Source: Vesta saturnalis (taxonomy: Eukaryota > Arthropoda > Insecta > Coleoptera > Lampyridae). From it: a DNA stretch of 64,000 bases. Each line of letters begins with the position of its first letter. The first letter of the stretch is position 1. Below the pieces are notes generated by a model. That model was given only the letters and a program-made list of their open reading frames with translations. It had not been told where the DNA came from and ran no database searches. Of the stretch, positions 23,576 to 37,264 are shown in pieces. Position numbers and translations under genes: made by a program. The DNA is taken from the NCBI GenBank assembly GCA_036346205.1, contig JARFJB010001981.1:186001-250000 (forward strand), in the 5' to 3' direction.

Positions 23576-23790
23576 TTTTGACATGAATTGCTTTGAATAA
23601 CTCCTGCAAAGCATTTGAAGCTATCTTAATGACTTCATCATCTTCTGTCAGTCTTCGCTTTCTATGTTTACTCATCTTCACTTTTTGTGGACCCTGCAGC
23701 TCCACCGTTGACTCAGTTGAGTTTCCATTTAAAGGTTTTGATAACTCCGAATTACTGGTGTAGTCCTCTAGAATACCTTCATTTCTCCAT
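23553..23790 (-). pseudogene. Possible C-terminal exon of a MADF-type protein
   Basis: The minus strand is open without stops for about 75 codons, reading ILEDYTSNSELSKPLNGN, MSKHRKRRLTEDDEVIKIAS and NALQELFKAIHVK. Basic linkers followed by a helical DEVIxIA-LQ tail are common in insect MADF-domain proteins linked to transposons. MADF N-terminal exons lie on the same strand at 28.5-29.1 kb. The link between them is inference; no splice sites were fixed. Confidence 0.35.
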
Positions 23791-24050
23791 GACTATTAAA
23801 TAATCTAGGCATTCTTTGAAAGCATCATATATAATACCTATATTAATTCTACACGCCCGTTGTATTCTCAACTGGAATCCACGACTGAACACGAATCATA
23901 TTATTGCATTTGTGGAATACATTGGGCTCATATTAATCAAATCAATCACATCCCCTTAGCAATGCATCGTCTCCTAGCAATCGATAAATAAGTTCAAATT
24001 GTACGACGCCATTATTAAATTTCCGCCGTTTGTCTTTCATTTTTTTCAAA

Positions 24051-24447
24051 ATGAATTCGGATGGCGAAAGCCGCATTAGTGAAACATGTACACCGCCTGA
24101 TATACTGCAAGCGGCAAAATCCACAGTAAATAATTTGTTACCCGAAAAATCAAGGAAATAATATAAAGAAACGTATGACAAATTTATGGAATGGAGAAGT
24201 ATTAATAAGGTAAATTCGTTTTCTGAGAACGTTCTATTAGCATACTTTACACAACTTTCTGAAAAATACAAATCTCCGTCCATGTGGAAAATATACGTAA
24301 TGTTACGAAGTACATTAACCGTAAATAACGAAATAAATATAGAACATTATTCCAAACTGCTGAAACGTCAGTCGGAAGACTATCGCGCGAAGAAATCCAA
24401 ACCATTTACTCCTAACGAGATAAATAAATTTATTAGTGAAGCACCGG

Positions 24448-24449
<2 letters not shown>
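24051..24449 (+). pseudogene. Crypton-like tyrosine recombinase, N-terminal part
   Basis: It starts MNSDGESRISETCTPPDI, has an in-frame stop after LLPEKSRK, and continues YKETYDKFMEWRSINKVN, SENVLLAYFTQLSEKYK, MWKIYVMLRSTL and SKPFTPNEINKFISEAPDN. This matches the N-terminal core-binding region of the insect/arthropod Crypton-like recombinase family as recalled. The reading stops exactly at a (TA)n tract at 24450. The catalytic C-terminal half resumes at about 27.55 kb on the same strand after 3.1 kb of inserted DNA. Tyrosine recombinases cut and join DNA through a Tyr-phosphate intermediate; this gene is broken by insertion and nonsense. Confidence 0.8.

Positions 24450-24481
<32 letters not shown>
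24450..24481. repeat. (TA)n microsatellite
   Basis: About 32 bp of TA. It marks the point where recombinase coding sequence ends and (TA)n-bounded element X1 begins. Confidence 0.95.

Positions 24482-27491
<3,010 letters not shown>

Positions 27492-27544
<53 letters not shown>
27492..27544. repeat. (TA)n microsatellite
   Basis: About 53 bp of TA, immediately before recombinase similarity resumes. Confidence 0.95.
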
Positions 27545-27546
<2 letters not shown>

Positions 27547-27559
27547 TACAACAAAGGTA

Positions 27560-28151
27560 ATATTTATATATATAAATTTGCCATGCGTTATTTTTATATA
27601 AAATGTTTTTAAGGTTGCATTGATAATGGGCATAATGGCGCATGTCGCAGTATGGAACTCCGTTCTATGAATATTGATGCTATCCAAGATCTTGCATCAG
27701 CCTATTTAATTACGATACCAAATACGAAAACAAAAATTTACCATTACAGGCAAATTTTACGACATATGTAAAAAATATATCAATCTTCGTCCAGCTAATG
27801 CAAACAAATCTTTTCTTTTAAACTACCAACATGGAAAATGCACTGTGCAAAACATTGGCATTAATAAATTTGGATTCCACTTATTTAAATTTGCCGAGTG
27901 CTGAATTATACACCGGACATACTTTTCGTAGGACTTCAGCTACTATATTAGTAGATGCAGGGGGAGATATTATAGCCCTCAAAAGGCATGGCGGCTGGAA
28001 GAGCATATCAGTAGCTGAAGGGTACATAGAGGATTCCATGACCAATAAAATGAACACTGCGAAGAAAATACTCCAATCAATAGAAATGGAGCAAACTACT
28101 TCTTCGAATATACTATCGAATAGTGCAATGGGTGCAGTAAATATGTCATAA
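27560..28151 (+). pseudogene. Crypton-like tyrosine recombinase, catalytic part
   Basis: In shifted frames from about 27680, the translation includes IPNTKTKI-like and ITGKFYDICKKYINLRPANA, then FLLNYQHGKCTVQNIGINKF. The frame ending at 28151 then gives ELYTGHTFRRTSATILVDA, GGDIIALKRHGGWKSISV and AEGYIEDSMTNKM. The HxxR of GHTFRR, the H/W of RHGGW and the Tyr of AEGYIEDS are the expected catalytic C-terminal residues. The final 106 codons are open. The upstream portion has at least two frameshifts or stops, so this is a pseudogene split from its N-terminus at 24051-24449. Confidence 0.85.
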
Positions 28152-28348
28152 TTCAGGTCCACCAGTTGTGAACATTACTAATTGTAGTAATATTACAATC
28201 AATATTCACAAGAATTGATGTTTTTGATTGTTTAATTATCTATTATTTCTGTTTAGTTATAAATTTTCAATGATGTAGTTCGCATAAATTGTGTATTTTT
28301 TTAATAACATATTTATTATAAAGTTTTATTATTTGTAGTCATAGAGAA

Positions 28349-28484
28349 AGTATAGTCTTCTACTCTCGTATAATGAGCTGTTATTCACTTGGATAACTAG
28401 GCCACTCCTCGCTTCGCAAGTGGTGGCCTGAACTTTATCCTCGTGAATAACAGCTATCATTATACGCTCGTGGAAGAATATACT
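28349..28484. repeat. 136-bp imperfect palindrome (hairpin)
   Basis: The arms AGTATAGTCTTC-TAC-TCTCGTATAATGA-GCTGTTATTCAC and their complement (GTGAATAACAGC, TCATTATACG, GAAGAATATACT) enclose CCACTCCTCGCTTCGCAAGTGG. It lies 200 bp beyond the recombinase stop. It could be a small MITE or an element-end/recombination site; no copy was seen at the other end. Confidence 0.75.
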
Positions 28485-28554
28485 ATTATTTGATATACTT
28501 CAATTCTATCATTGCCATTCTGTAATAGAACTACAAATATTTTATAACAAAATA

Positions 28555-29091
28555 TCATACATTAATTATATGTACAATGGAAAATTTGGCAGTTTCTCCT
28601 TCTCCAGCTGACATGTGATCTTGGTCAGTATTCAAATGCGATGAATTTCCTTGTTGCAAGATAACATCTAGGGAATCCACTGAACGACAATTATCATGCG
28701 CATCCAATATGAAATTTAGGTCTTTATAGTACCACAAACTAGGTTCATATATCTAAAAACATACATAAATAATACCTTGCTGAATAATACTTCAATACTA
28801 ACCTCATCTTTGCCAGCTCCGCTTTTAACACTACCTTTATGTTTTTTTGTATTCTGCTAACATTGTTGTTTTCAGACCAGCCCATTTTGCTTCAATTTCG
28901 TTTATGGACGTTGTTGCTCTAATTTGTTTTAAGCTTGCTTCTATGCTAGTCAAAGCACTTAACAGGGCATGCTTGTTAGTGTATACTTTTGATTTAACAG
29001 CATACAAACAAGGATATTTTTTATATTCTTCAATTAGCATAGACACTTGCTCCCTTGACCAGGACGTCTTAATAAATTTCACAAGGCACAC
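28555..29091 (-). pseudogene. MADF (Myb/SANT-like) domain protein, two exons, frameshifted
   Basis: Exon 1 (29091 down to about 28803) encodes TSWSREQVSMLIEEYKKYP, then ATTSINEIEAKWAGLKTTML and AEYKK, a typical MADF DNA-binding domain with its Trp positions. A run of seven A at about 28850 shifts the frame; in the other frame HKGSVKSGAGKDE completes the domain. A GT...AG intron of about 48 bp (28754-28802) then joins IYEPSLWYYKDLNFILDAH, the MADF end, in exon 2. MADF proteins are small DNA-binding factors, either host regulators or transposon accessories. The one-base run error could be a real frameshift or an assembly error. It faces the recombinase gene. Confidence 0.6.
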
Positions 29092-29569
29092 AATTTAGCA
29101 ATTCAACGAAGATCACCAAAACGAGAGTTTGCAGTGTAAAATAACCACAAAACGTTTCTACATCAATGACACAAGTTGACCTATGAATATAACCATATTC
29201 CACATTTCCTTCCATAAAATCAGCTATTAATAACAAGGATTAAAAAAGCGCAGTAACCTATTGCGTACTTTTAGCATAAAAAATTGTAAATTTTTAGAAT
29301 GTTTTAAAATATTTTCAAATTTTGTACAAAAATTTGTGCAATGACACGATACAATTTTTAATGTCAACGATTTTGTAACAAAAATTGTGCAAAATTTAAC
29401 ATCCTGTCAAGAGGCCTTACCAGATGAATGACTTTTATTTAAACGTAACTCGTGTAATTCAGCATATTACATTTTCCCTTTTTACATAAAACAAATTAAC
29501 CTCAAGTTTATAAATAAATACGTATCTTTTTTATCACTGGAACTTTTGCGGGGTCCTGTTGATCCCAAT
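29092..29569. other. AT-rich spacer
   Basis: No gene or repeat recognised. A minor inverted pattern of AAAATTGTGCAAAATTT/AATTTTTGTACAAAA-type sequence lies near 29310-29400. Confidence 0.4.
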
Positions 29570-29979
29570 TGATGTGAAAGTGCTGAACATACAGCAAACA
29601 AAGTGCTATATGTCTTACAGATTTTTGAAATTAACTGTATGTCAGTATAAAAAAGAATGATAACAAGGATTCTTGTATCAAAATTTGGAAAATTTCCAAA
29701 AATGTTACAAATTAATTGACCTTGGGGTACACTTTGTATCCTCCTCAGTATCGAGTTAATTAGTACAGTATACCTGGAATACAACAAATAAATACTTTAT
29801 TAATCAGAACACATCCTCCTTTTTTTATTTTCAGAATTTATGCACATAAATAACCTATTTATCACTTGATCTCATTTGTATCATAACTTCGGAGTGTGGT
29901 TTCTATGAATGAATTTGTAAAGGATAAATTTTAAAATTGTGGTGTGTTGATTAATCATATTGGCCATATTTGGTGTTTT
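29570..29979 (-). other. Duplicated 3' flank of zinc-finger gene A
   Basis: Read on the minus strand, this segment matches the DNA after zinc-finger gene B (50884-51075): GATTAATAAA-TATTTATTTGTT, then CCCCAAGGTCAA, TTTTTGGAAAT, ATCATGCTTTTTTATACTGACATACAG and AATTTCAAAAATCT. AATAAA at 29801-29796 is a plausible poly(A) signal. The shared flank shows that the duplication extended beyond the transcription unit. The short frame 29482-29787 is not supported as a gene. Confidence 0.65.
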
Positions 29980-31325
29980 TTAAAGTAGCTTTCTGATATG
30001 TCTCATTATTAAAATTTGGTTGAATTTGTATTCATAATCTGACGTATGTTTTTTAAGATGAATTGTTAAATCCGATTTGTAATGTGTTGCATAATCACAT
30101 CGGTCACATTTGAATTCATAACTTGAAGAATGTTTCATAAGATGATTTGTTAAACCAGATTTGTGATGTGTTGCATAATCACATTGATTGCATTTAAATT
30201 GATAATTTGAAGAGTGTGTTTTAAGATGAATTTTAAAATTTCCTTTGTAATTTGTTCCATAATCACATTGGTCGCATTTGAATTCATAACTTGAAAAGTG
30301 CTTTTTAAGATGACTTTTAAAATTAGCTTTGCGATTTGTTCTATAATTACATTGGCCGCATTTGAATTCATAACTTGAAGAGTGGTCTTTAAGATGAACT
30401 GCTAATTCACTTTTGCGGTGTGTTGCATAATCACATAGGTCACATTTGAATTCATAACTTGAAGAATGTTTCTTAAGATGAATTGTTAAACCAGATTTGT
30501 GACGTGTTGCATAATCACATTGATTGCATTTGAATTGATAAGTTGAAGAGTGTGTTTGAAGATGAATTTTAAAATTTACTTTGTAATTTGTTCCATAATC
30601 ACATTGGTCGCATTTGAATTCATAACTTGAAGAGTGCTTTTTAAGATGAATTTTAAAAGTAGCTTTGCGATTTGTTTCATAATTACATTGGCTGCATTTG
30701 AATTCATAATTTGAAGAGTGGTTTTTAAGATGAATTGCTAATTCACTTTTGCGGTGTGTTGCATAATCACATAGGTCACATTTGAATTCATATCTTGAAG
30801 AATGCTTCTTAAGATGAATTGTTAAACCAGATTTGTGATGTGTTGCGTAATCACATTGGTCGCATTTAAATTCAGAACTTGAATGTTTTTTAAGATGAAG
30901 TTTAAAGCTATCTTTGCAATGTGTTACATAATAGCATTTGTTGCAGTTGAATTCATAACTTGAAGTGTGTTTTAAAGGATGAGGTTTCAAAGATGCTTTG
31001 TATTTTATATGATTATAATGGTCACATTTATATTTTACCTTTGAATCATATTTACATTCATACTGTACATCTGTGATGTGTTTGCCACTAATTTCCTTTA
31101 TATGGTCCGCTTCAAATGGGCTAATACCTATTAATAGTGAAGAGGTGTCTTCCTTCTTAATATTCACATTATCTGTAAAAATAGTGTCAAATTGTTAACT
31201 TGAACACAATTAATGTCACCTTTTATTAGATCACTATTTACAAAAAAATGTGTTGGAAGTAAATCTATTCCTTGTTCCTCTTTTGGTTCGACTTTAATAA
31301 GTTTCAAATCAATCTCATAAGACAT
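29980..31325 (-). CDS. C2H2 zinc-finger protein A (two exons)
   Basis: Exon 1 is 31325-31220. It begins MSYEIDLKLIKVEPKEEQGI and is acidic/basic without fingers. A 47-bp intron (31219-31173, GTGACA...TTACAG) keeps frame into exon 2 (31172-29980). The product is about 432 residues. From about residue 112 there are eleven intact C-x2-C-x12-H-x3-H fingers, preceded by one whose second Cys is Tyr and followed by a truncated remnant. Linkers are HSSSYEF-type rather than TGEKP. Fingers 2-5 and 6-9 of the intact set are a duplicated four-finger block (SGLTIH, SELAIH, ATFKIH, VNFKIH against SGLTIH, SELAVH, ANFKSH, GNFKIH). Probably a nuclear DNA-binding factor; the target is unknown. It is an inverted paralogue of gene B at 48.5 kb. 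Confidence 0.85.
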
Positions 31326-31410
31326 TTCGAAGAATACGTGTTGAATAATTATACAATTTATACAAATAAATATGGTTTAAAATTACAAATATGGCCGTCT
31401 GCGATTAATA
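31326..31410 (-). promoter_or_regulatory. Conserved promoter-proximal segment of gene A
   Basis: On the minus strand, ACGGCCATATTTG (31398-31386) lies about 65 bp before the start codon. It is followed by ATTTATTTGTATAAATTGTA and TAATTATTCAACAC. Gene B has the same order with GCGGCCATATTAG (48412-48424). GGCCATATT fits the YY1/Pleiohomeotic core, often near animal transcription starts. The function is inferred from motif and conservation. Confidence 0.5.
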
Positions 31411-32240
31411 AGGTTGTTTATATGTCAGACAATGATCTTCAATGTGCGCATGTGCGTGTTGCATTGTTGCCATTTGAGTCTTGTCTGTTTTGTATATATG
31501 AATTTAGGTTATAGTCTAAGATCCGAATTAGAAACAACCTTCACCCTTCTGTTTAATGGATGAAAAGTATTTTATATCAAATTTAGTATGTTACAAAATA
31601 TATCGCATTCAAAAATGACTTTTTATTAAACATCGCACTCATGAGTTTAACCAGTTTAGGGAATACATTTAATACCAACCGAAAGTATGAAGCCTATAGA
31701 ATATACAATTGTTGGGTTGTCTATCTTGTTCCTGGCGTAACTACTGGGTTGGCAGCAACGAGGTAAAGCTCGTTGGGACCGACTTTACGATTTTCTAAAT
31801 AATTTTAGAATCATTTTGACCGGATTGTTGTGTAATAGCCTTCAATTGAACCGTAATAATTTCTATTTTTACAGAAACGTCTCAGGACTCAGTGAGCCAA
31901 CCACTTGCAGTCGAAGGGCGTTCTTCCGGAGAGGGCGACCCAAGGGAAGTGTACATATTTTATCTTTTTTTATTTTTGATTGTTCATAGAGTTATTATTA
32001 ATTTTAGGCATGATTCATTTTAGATCCTTTTTTCTTAGCATTGTAAGAATAGGAGAATATACATTTAAACCATTTTACTCTAACTATTCAAGGTGAACAG
32101 TGTTAAGCATATATACCCCGTATTTACGAACCACCCCCATTTTGTTAAAATAGACACGATTGAGCTAGTTGGAGACAAATTAAAATAAACAATTTTAATT
32201 ATTGTAAGCAAAGGGGCTTACAAATTGTTATAGGGATCTG
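31411..32240. other. Spacer, one possible orphan exon
   Basis: Mostly AT-rich. About 31874-31951 (ETSQDSVSQPLAVEGRSSGE in the plus strand) is GC-rich, open, preceded by TTTTTACAG and followed by GTGTAC, so it could be an isolated exon. No family was recognised and no partners were found. Confidence 0.35.
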
Positions 32241-32930
32241 TTGCTGTATTGTATGCAAAGACAGTTTGTAATTTCTTCTGGCTTGAGTGCAATTGATCCT
32301 AAAGATAGAAGTAGGTTTTTACCAAAAAATCAATTGTATTTGGGAATGGAAATTTTCAATGAAATTAAAAAACCTGTGTTTCCTGAAAATCCTGACTTAT
32401 TAGATCATTTTTATGACAGATGTCAACAGTTTTACAGTATTCTTTGTTCTGAAATTAAAAAAAAGATATGATTTTGATAATTATTTGTTATCCAATATTT
32501 TCATGAAAATGCAGTTTCACGAATTCGAGAGCAATTTCCAACTCTAGGAAACATATTACGTTATCGATTGATTGATCCCACTAACGCTCAGCTGATTGAC
32601 CATGAGTAGAAACTGTTGCCTCACTATAAATTCAAAACGGGAGAAATCAGTCAAACTGGCGAAATAGATATTTTTTGGGGATAGTTACTAAAGTATAAAA
32701 ATGAAATAGATCTTCCAGTTTTTAGTCATATTATCCCGTTTTGTTTTAAATATACTGTCATTACTTCATTCTAATGCGAAAGGGTGTTTAGTAAAGCCAG
32801 TGCAATCAAAACAAAATCAAGAAATAAACTTGTAACACTAACTGTTAATGGCTGTTTTCTTTCAAATCAGTGCGTTAAAAAAAGTAGTCATTGCATTGAA
32901 TTCACGCATTGTCTCAAATGACTAAGCGAA
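32241..32930 (+). pseudogene. hAT transposase C-terminal relic
   Basis: The first 77 codons read MLYCMQRQFVISSGLSAI, DRSRFLPKNQLYLGMEIF, PDLLDHFYDRCQQFYSI and LCSEIKKK. Broken frames then give REQFPTLGNILRYRLID, LPHYKFKTGEISQTGEIDIF and finally CERVFSKASAIKTKSRNKL with TLTVNGCFLSNQCVKKSSHC. The CERVFS motif and following helices are the hAT dimerisation domain. At least three stops or frameshifts are visible. No termini were found. Confidence 0.75.
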
Positions 32931-33046
32931 GCATGTATCCAAAATTGGAAGAGAATTCTGTAGAGTCTTGCTAGAGACGATGAACTTAATATTTTATATT
33001 ATCTACATGTATACAAGATAATAATAAATATCTTTTATGCAATGTA

Positions 33047-34422
33047 TGCTGACTTCCATAAAAATTGCAACACTGCAGAGAATTTGTTGAACGATTTTAT
33101 TAAAATTTTCGCCAACGATGTCTTTCATTAGAACAAACAAACGATTAAAATTTGAATAAAATCTAGCTAAAAGTTTTTTTTTTGTTTTTTCCTTTGCACT
33201 TAGTAACAATAAATTTGAAGAAATAAACCAATCAGTGTGTAATTAACTGGCAATTTTGCAAATTGTTTGTTCACAATTTCGTTCTGAACTTGGGAACAAT
33301 GCCAAGAGTACATCAACATCAACATTGCATGAGAGAGGCCGGACTTTCGATAAGAGAACTTGCTCGTCGTGTAAACCGACGTTACAACGTTACAACGGTA
33401 TTGAGATGTTGGTCCAAATGGTCCGAGGAAGGGGTGCAACAACGTCGCCCTGGATCTCGACGTCCCCGCAGGACTGCAGATCGCGAAGAATGTCGCTAAA
33501 GACATTTGACCACAAGAGACAGATTTTCAACAACTCGATCGATTGCAAATGATTGGATGAGAGGTGTAGGACCCAGAATGTCATCTGTTTATCGCCGGAT
33601 AAGGTCTTATGGGCTGCGTTCATATCGTCCATTTTTATGTTTTCCACTTACACCACTTCACCGTCTACGTAGACTAGAATGGAGCAACGAAAGAGCGAAT
33701 TAGGCGCAAGAAGTGCATCGAATTGTGTTTAGTGACGAGTCCCGATTTTGCTTGTGGGCCCACGATGGTCGTAGGAGGGTTAGACGGATGCATGGAGAAC
33801 GTAAAAATCCAACATTTTTTGTGGAAGGCAACACAGCCCTCACACAAAGAGTGATGATATGGGGTGCAATATGTTACGGTAGCAGATCACCGTTGGTCTT
33901 CATTGATGGCAACTTAAACGCCGCTGGTTATATTGCCAATGTGCTAGAACCCGTTGCGCTTCCATATCTTCAGGGGCTGGAAAATCCCATTTTCCAACAG
34001 GATAATGCGCGCCCTCATACGGCAAGGGTTACAGTACGTTTTTTGGAAGAAGTTAACATTGCCGTCCTCCCACGGCCTGCTCGGTCGCCTGATTTGTCGC
34101 CCATTGAACATATATGGGATGAGGTCGGTAGGCGACTGGGTAATTTACCACACCCTCCAGATAACTTACACGATCTCCGGCTACGGATTCAAGAAGCTTG
34201 GGTTAATATACTACAGACAGCTATAGATCACTTGATTGATACCATACCTCGTCGTCTAAATGAGTGCATTACAAATCGTGGCGGAAAAAACATTTCTAGT
34301 TTTTGTTCTTTTGTTTTCAAATTTTAATCGTTTCTTTGTTCTAATGAAAGACATCGTTGACGAAAATTTCAATAAAATCGTTCAATAAATTCTAGGTGTT
34401 GCAATTTTTATTGAAGTCAGTA
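33047..34422 (+). mobile_element. Tc1-like element B with about 125-bp inverted repeats
   Basis: The inverted ends start T(G/A)CTGACTTC-ATAAAAATTGCAACAC and continue through GAACGATTTTATT-AAATTTTCG-CAACGATG and TCTTTCATTAGAACAAA-AAACG to about 33170 and 34300. The element is flanked by TA at 33045-33046 and 34423-34424. Length is 1376 bp, normal for Tc1. The ends are well preserved, suggesting a fairly young insertion. Confidence 0.92.
33299..34327 (+). pseudogene. Tc1-like DD34E transposase (element B), disrupted N-terminus
   Basis: MPRVHQHQHCMREAGLSIRE (from 33299) lacks about 20 residues present at the start of relatives such as element A. It gives a helix-turn-helix with LARRVNRRYNV, and frameshifts and stops lie near 33500 and 33703. 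The second half (33713-34327) is intact. It has FSDESRFCLWAHDGRRRV (first Asp), MIWGAICYGSRSPLVFIDG, FQQDNARPHTA (second Asp) and RSPDLSPIEHIWDEVGRRL (Glu), a complete DD34E catalytic core. The enzyme cuts and pastes at TA. The catalytic domain could still fold, but the DNA-binding half is broken. Confidence 0.88.
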
Positions 34423-35486
34423 TATTTAAATTTAATAAACAAATGTTAATGTTGTTTTTTTAACTACTATCGTTTATGTAAAATTTTCACTCATTTTTTT
34501 AATGTACGGTATTTCGTGTTAAATACGATAATTCTACCACAGCTTAAACACTCTCGGCGGCACCTTTAACCTTGCGGTCTGCGAGCAAGCGAGACAGAAG
34601 CCTTGCTTTCTCTGTCACACAGAAGGGAAAAGTCAGAACCGGTTTAAAATGATTATTTATACAAATAAAATGTCTGCCTGACAGTACCGTAGTAGGTAAT
34701 TTTAAAGTTTATTGGATTATATTTTTTGAATCTAAATTAGGTTTGGATTTGGAAATATATTTAACTGATTCTGAAAAGTAATAAAATTTCGTTGTTATAC
34801 GTAGTTTAATATAGGTCGCGTGACCTGATTTATAAAATTGAGGTCAGAATAATTACGACATAAGGGATGTTATCTGTAATTTTACGAAAAGAATAGTGAT
34901 TGATTTATAAAAGTCGTTGATTGTGCTATTTCCTGTTAGTTGTTCAAGACGATGATTTATCTTTAACTGTTCCTCCTGAACACCAGGTTATTGTTAAGGT
35001 CCTTTCGTACCTCTACGAAATTCGGATTTTCGCATCCAAATTTTAATATTCGACAAAGTACTTACCATTTAGCATTTACGCGTGTATTTTTCCAAATTGT
35101 GAGTGTGCGAATATAAAATTCGGATTTAAAAATCTTAATTATTTTGCCTAGCTGAGAAAGGACATTAGAAATTATTGCTTTTGCCAGTCACCAATATAGT
35201 CAGTGTTTAGGGAAATGTTAAAAATGGTAATAAAATAGAGTTGTGCAGCTTAGGTTTTTAATAAATTTTATTGCCCAATAATTGAAAATTAACAATGGAC
35301 AAGAAAGAAAATAAAAATATTTACTTATAATAATAATAGTAATGGTTTATTAAGGGGAATAAATATGCTACAAAATGTATTTTTCATTAACACTTTCAAA
35401 AAAGTAAACGGAACAAATTTACTTACATTTATTTACTTACCTATATTACAATAACAAATTATATTACATTTTGTACCAATAAAAAT
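34423..35486. other. AT-rich spacer
   Basis: No gene recognised. A GC-richer patch at 34550-34640 (CTCTCGGCGGCACC, GCGAGACAGAAGCC) has no open frame of interest. Confidence 0.4.
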
Positions 35487-36011
35487 ACAGGGTGTTCACA
35501 TTAAAAGACCCATCCCTCTAATTTTTTAATATATTGAATTAGAAAAAAAAATATGTCAAGCCGTTATTCACACAGGTTTGGAAATTTTCAAAAAATTGAG
35601 CCTGTGCAACATAGTTTGAAAGCTGTGGTTGTGCTCCACAAAAATATTTAAAACGTAATCATTAATACTATTATTTTTGATTTGATTACTGATTTAACTA
35701 AACATAAACCCCTTAATTAACGTAAATTAGTTGGTAACGAGATGGCCCTCCCCAAAAAACAGGGGTGAATTTTTCTATAAATATTAAAAACGGTTGAATT
35801 TACAAAAAAATGAAGAATGTAAATAAATAAAAAAATAATGGTTATAAATTGTAAAAAATATATTTTTTTGGCACACGTTTGTTAACCACTGTAGAAAGTC
35901 ACTCATTATCTCGAAAACTACATGAGCTCTCAAGCAATTTTTGTTTACAACTTTTTTTTCTACTTCAATATATTAAAAAGTTAGAGTGGGGCTTTTAGCA
36001 TGAACACCTGA
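35487..36011. mobile_element. MITE, about 525 bp
   Basis: The left end is ACAGGGTGTTCACATTAAAA. The right end, complemented, is CAGGTGTTCATGCTAAAAG. Both are followed by GACCC/GCCCC and then CTAA-TTTTTTAATATATTGAA-TAGAAAAAAAA, so the arms extend at least 70 bp. The interior is AT-rich with no gene. The ACAGGGTGTTC end is common in insect MITEs. The target duplication is unclear. Confidence 0.7.
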
Positions 36012-36830
36012 CATGTTATACATTTCTCCATATTATTAGTTTATTTTTGTTGATATTTCTAAAATTACCCTTTATTTTTTTTAAAGTGTAGTATATTCTA
36101 ACTCTTAAATATAATCTAACTACAAATTCTTTGGGGAAATATTTACAGGGATGGTTAAAAGATAAATGGTTACTTATATCTAAAAGTATATTGCAAATAT
36201 TATTTTTAGTTGCAAATTTTTCGAAGTTTTCTTGAAATATTTATTCTATTTTACAAATTAGCAGGGACGTTCCTATGGGGGGTCAAGGGGGGGCAGCCTG
36301 ACCCCCCCAAAAATATATTTTGGTCGAAAAGTTGGACTCAGCGCGCGCTCCGGATGAAAAGTTGGCCGGCCAGTCGGTCGCAGGCATGTGGGCGGGAATG
36401 TGCCTGCCGTCGCTCCCCCTCCCAACTCATAGATGCGCACTTATACGAACGCCATAACCATCAGTTGTGCAAGGGAAAGGGAGTGCTCCGCTTACTGAGA
36501 GCGCGTAGCGACAGAGACATCAGAGACACCGATAGTTATTGCGAAACTGTTGCGCTTGCCCTTTAATCTCGTTTTGGTTCATGGTATTTAACTCGACCTC
36601 AAGGTAGGATAACTATATATACTTTTATTTTATTTTGCCACCATAATGTTCTTTATACGCCTCCAAATGCGGGCGTAATGTGGTCTTTATAGCACGGAAA
36701 TGTCATTGTTGCTAAGCAGCATGATTGACAGCTGACCCATGACATGATATTTCACGTAAGTTGAAAGAATTATTGAAACAACAACCTTACTATACAACCT
36801 TTATTAATTTAACAATAATAATATTAATAG

Positions 36831-36968
36831 CAATATCACAGTATCTTAGTAACAACAAATTAGTCTTTGCGTTTTCACCTTCCATTTTAGAATGCAAATT
36901 ATTTACAAACAAACAGTACCTTAGCAACAATTTAGCAATATCACAGTACCTTAGTAACAACAAATTAT
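36831..36968. repeat. Direct repeat, 103-bp period, in hAT element 2
   Basis: GCAATATCACAGTA(T/C)CTTAGTAACAACAAATTA occurs near 36831 and near 36934, with a partial ACAGTACCTTAGCAACAA between them. It lies in the noncoding leader of the element. Confidence 0.75.
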
Positions 36969-37089
36969 CCTACTGTAGACTTTATTTCACTGCATTTGCA
37001 TTTAAAAACTTGCCGAAAATACTGAATCATTTTTAAAATTTTGTTCCAATTTCATGGTGCAAAATAAAATAAAACATTGTATGTACCAC

Positions 37090-37174
37090 GGGCATAATTG
37101 TAGATTATGGCTCTCAGGAACTGCTACTACTAACTACTAACATTCCCTCGAGACATAATCTTCTGATTATGCCC
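37090..37174. repeat. Inverted repeat in hAT element 2 leader
   Basis: GGGCATAATTGTAGATTATG and its near-complement CATAATCTTCTGATTATGCCC are separated by about 44 bp. It could form a hairpin upstream of the first coding exon. The role is unknown. Confidence 0.7.
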
Positions 37175-37264
37175 TTAATACATAAATATCTATTATGCGT
37201 AAGCTGTGCCCTACCTATGTCATAAATCTATTATTGTTGTAGAGGGTAGCCTGTTAGTAGCGAT

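Noticed and set aside
30150..30371. Second minus-strand gene within zinc-finger gene A
   Set aside because: A different-frame shadow of the finger repeats.
36210..36566. 118-codon plus-strand protein
   Set aside because: It spans the hAT terminus and its target duplication, so it cannot be a conserved gene.
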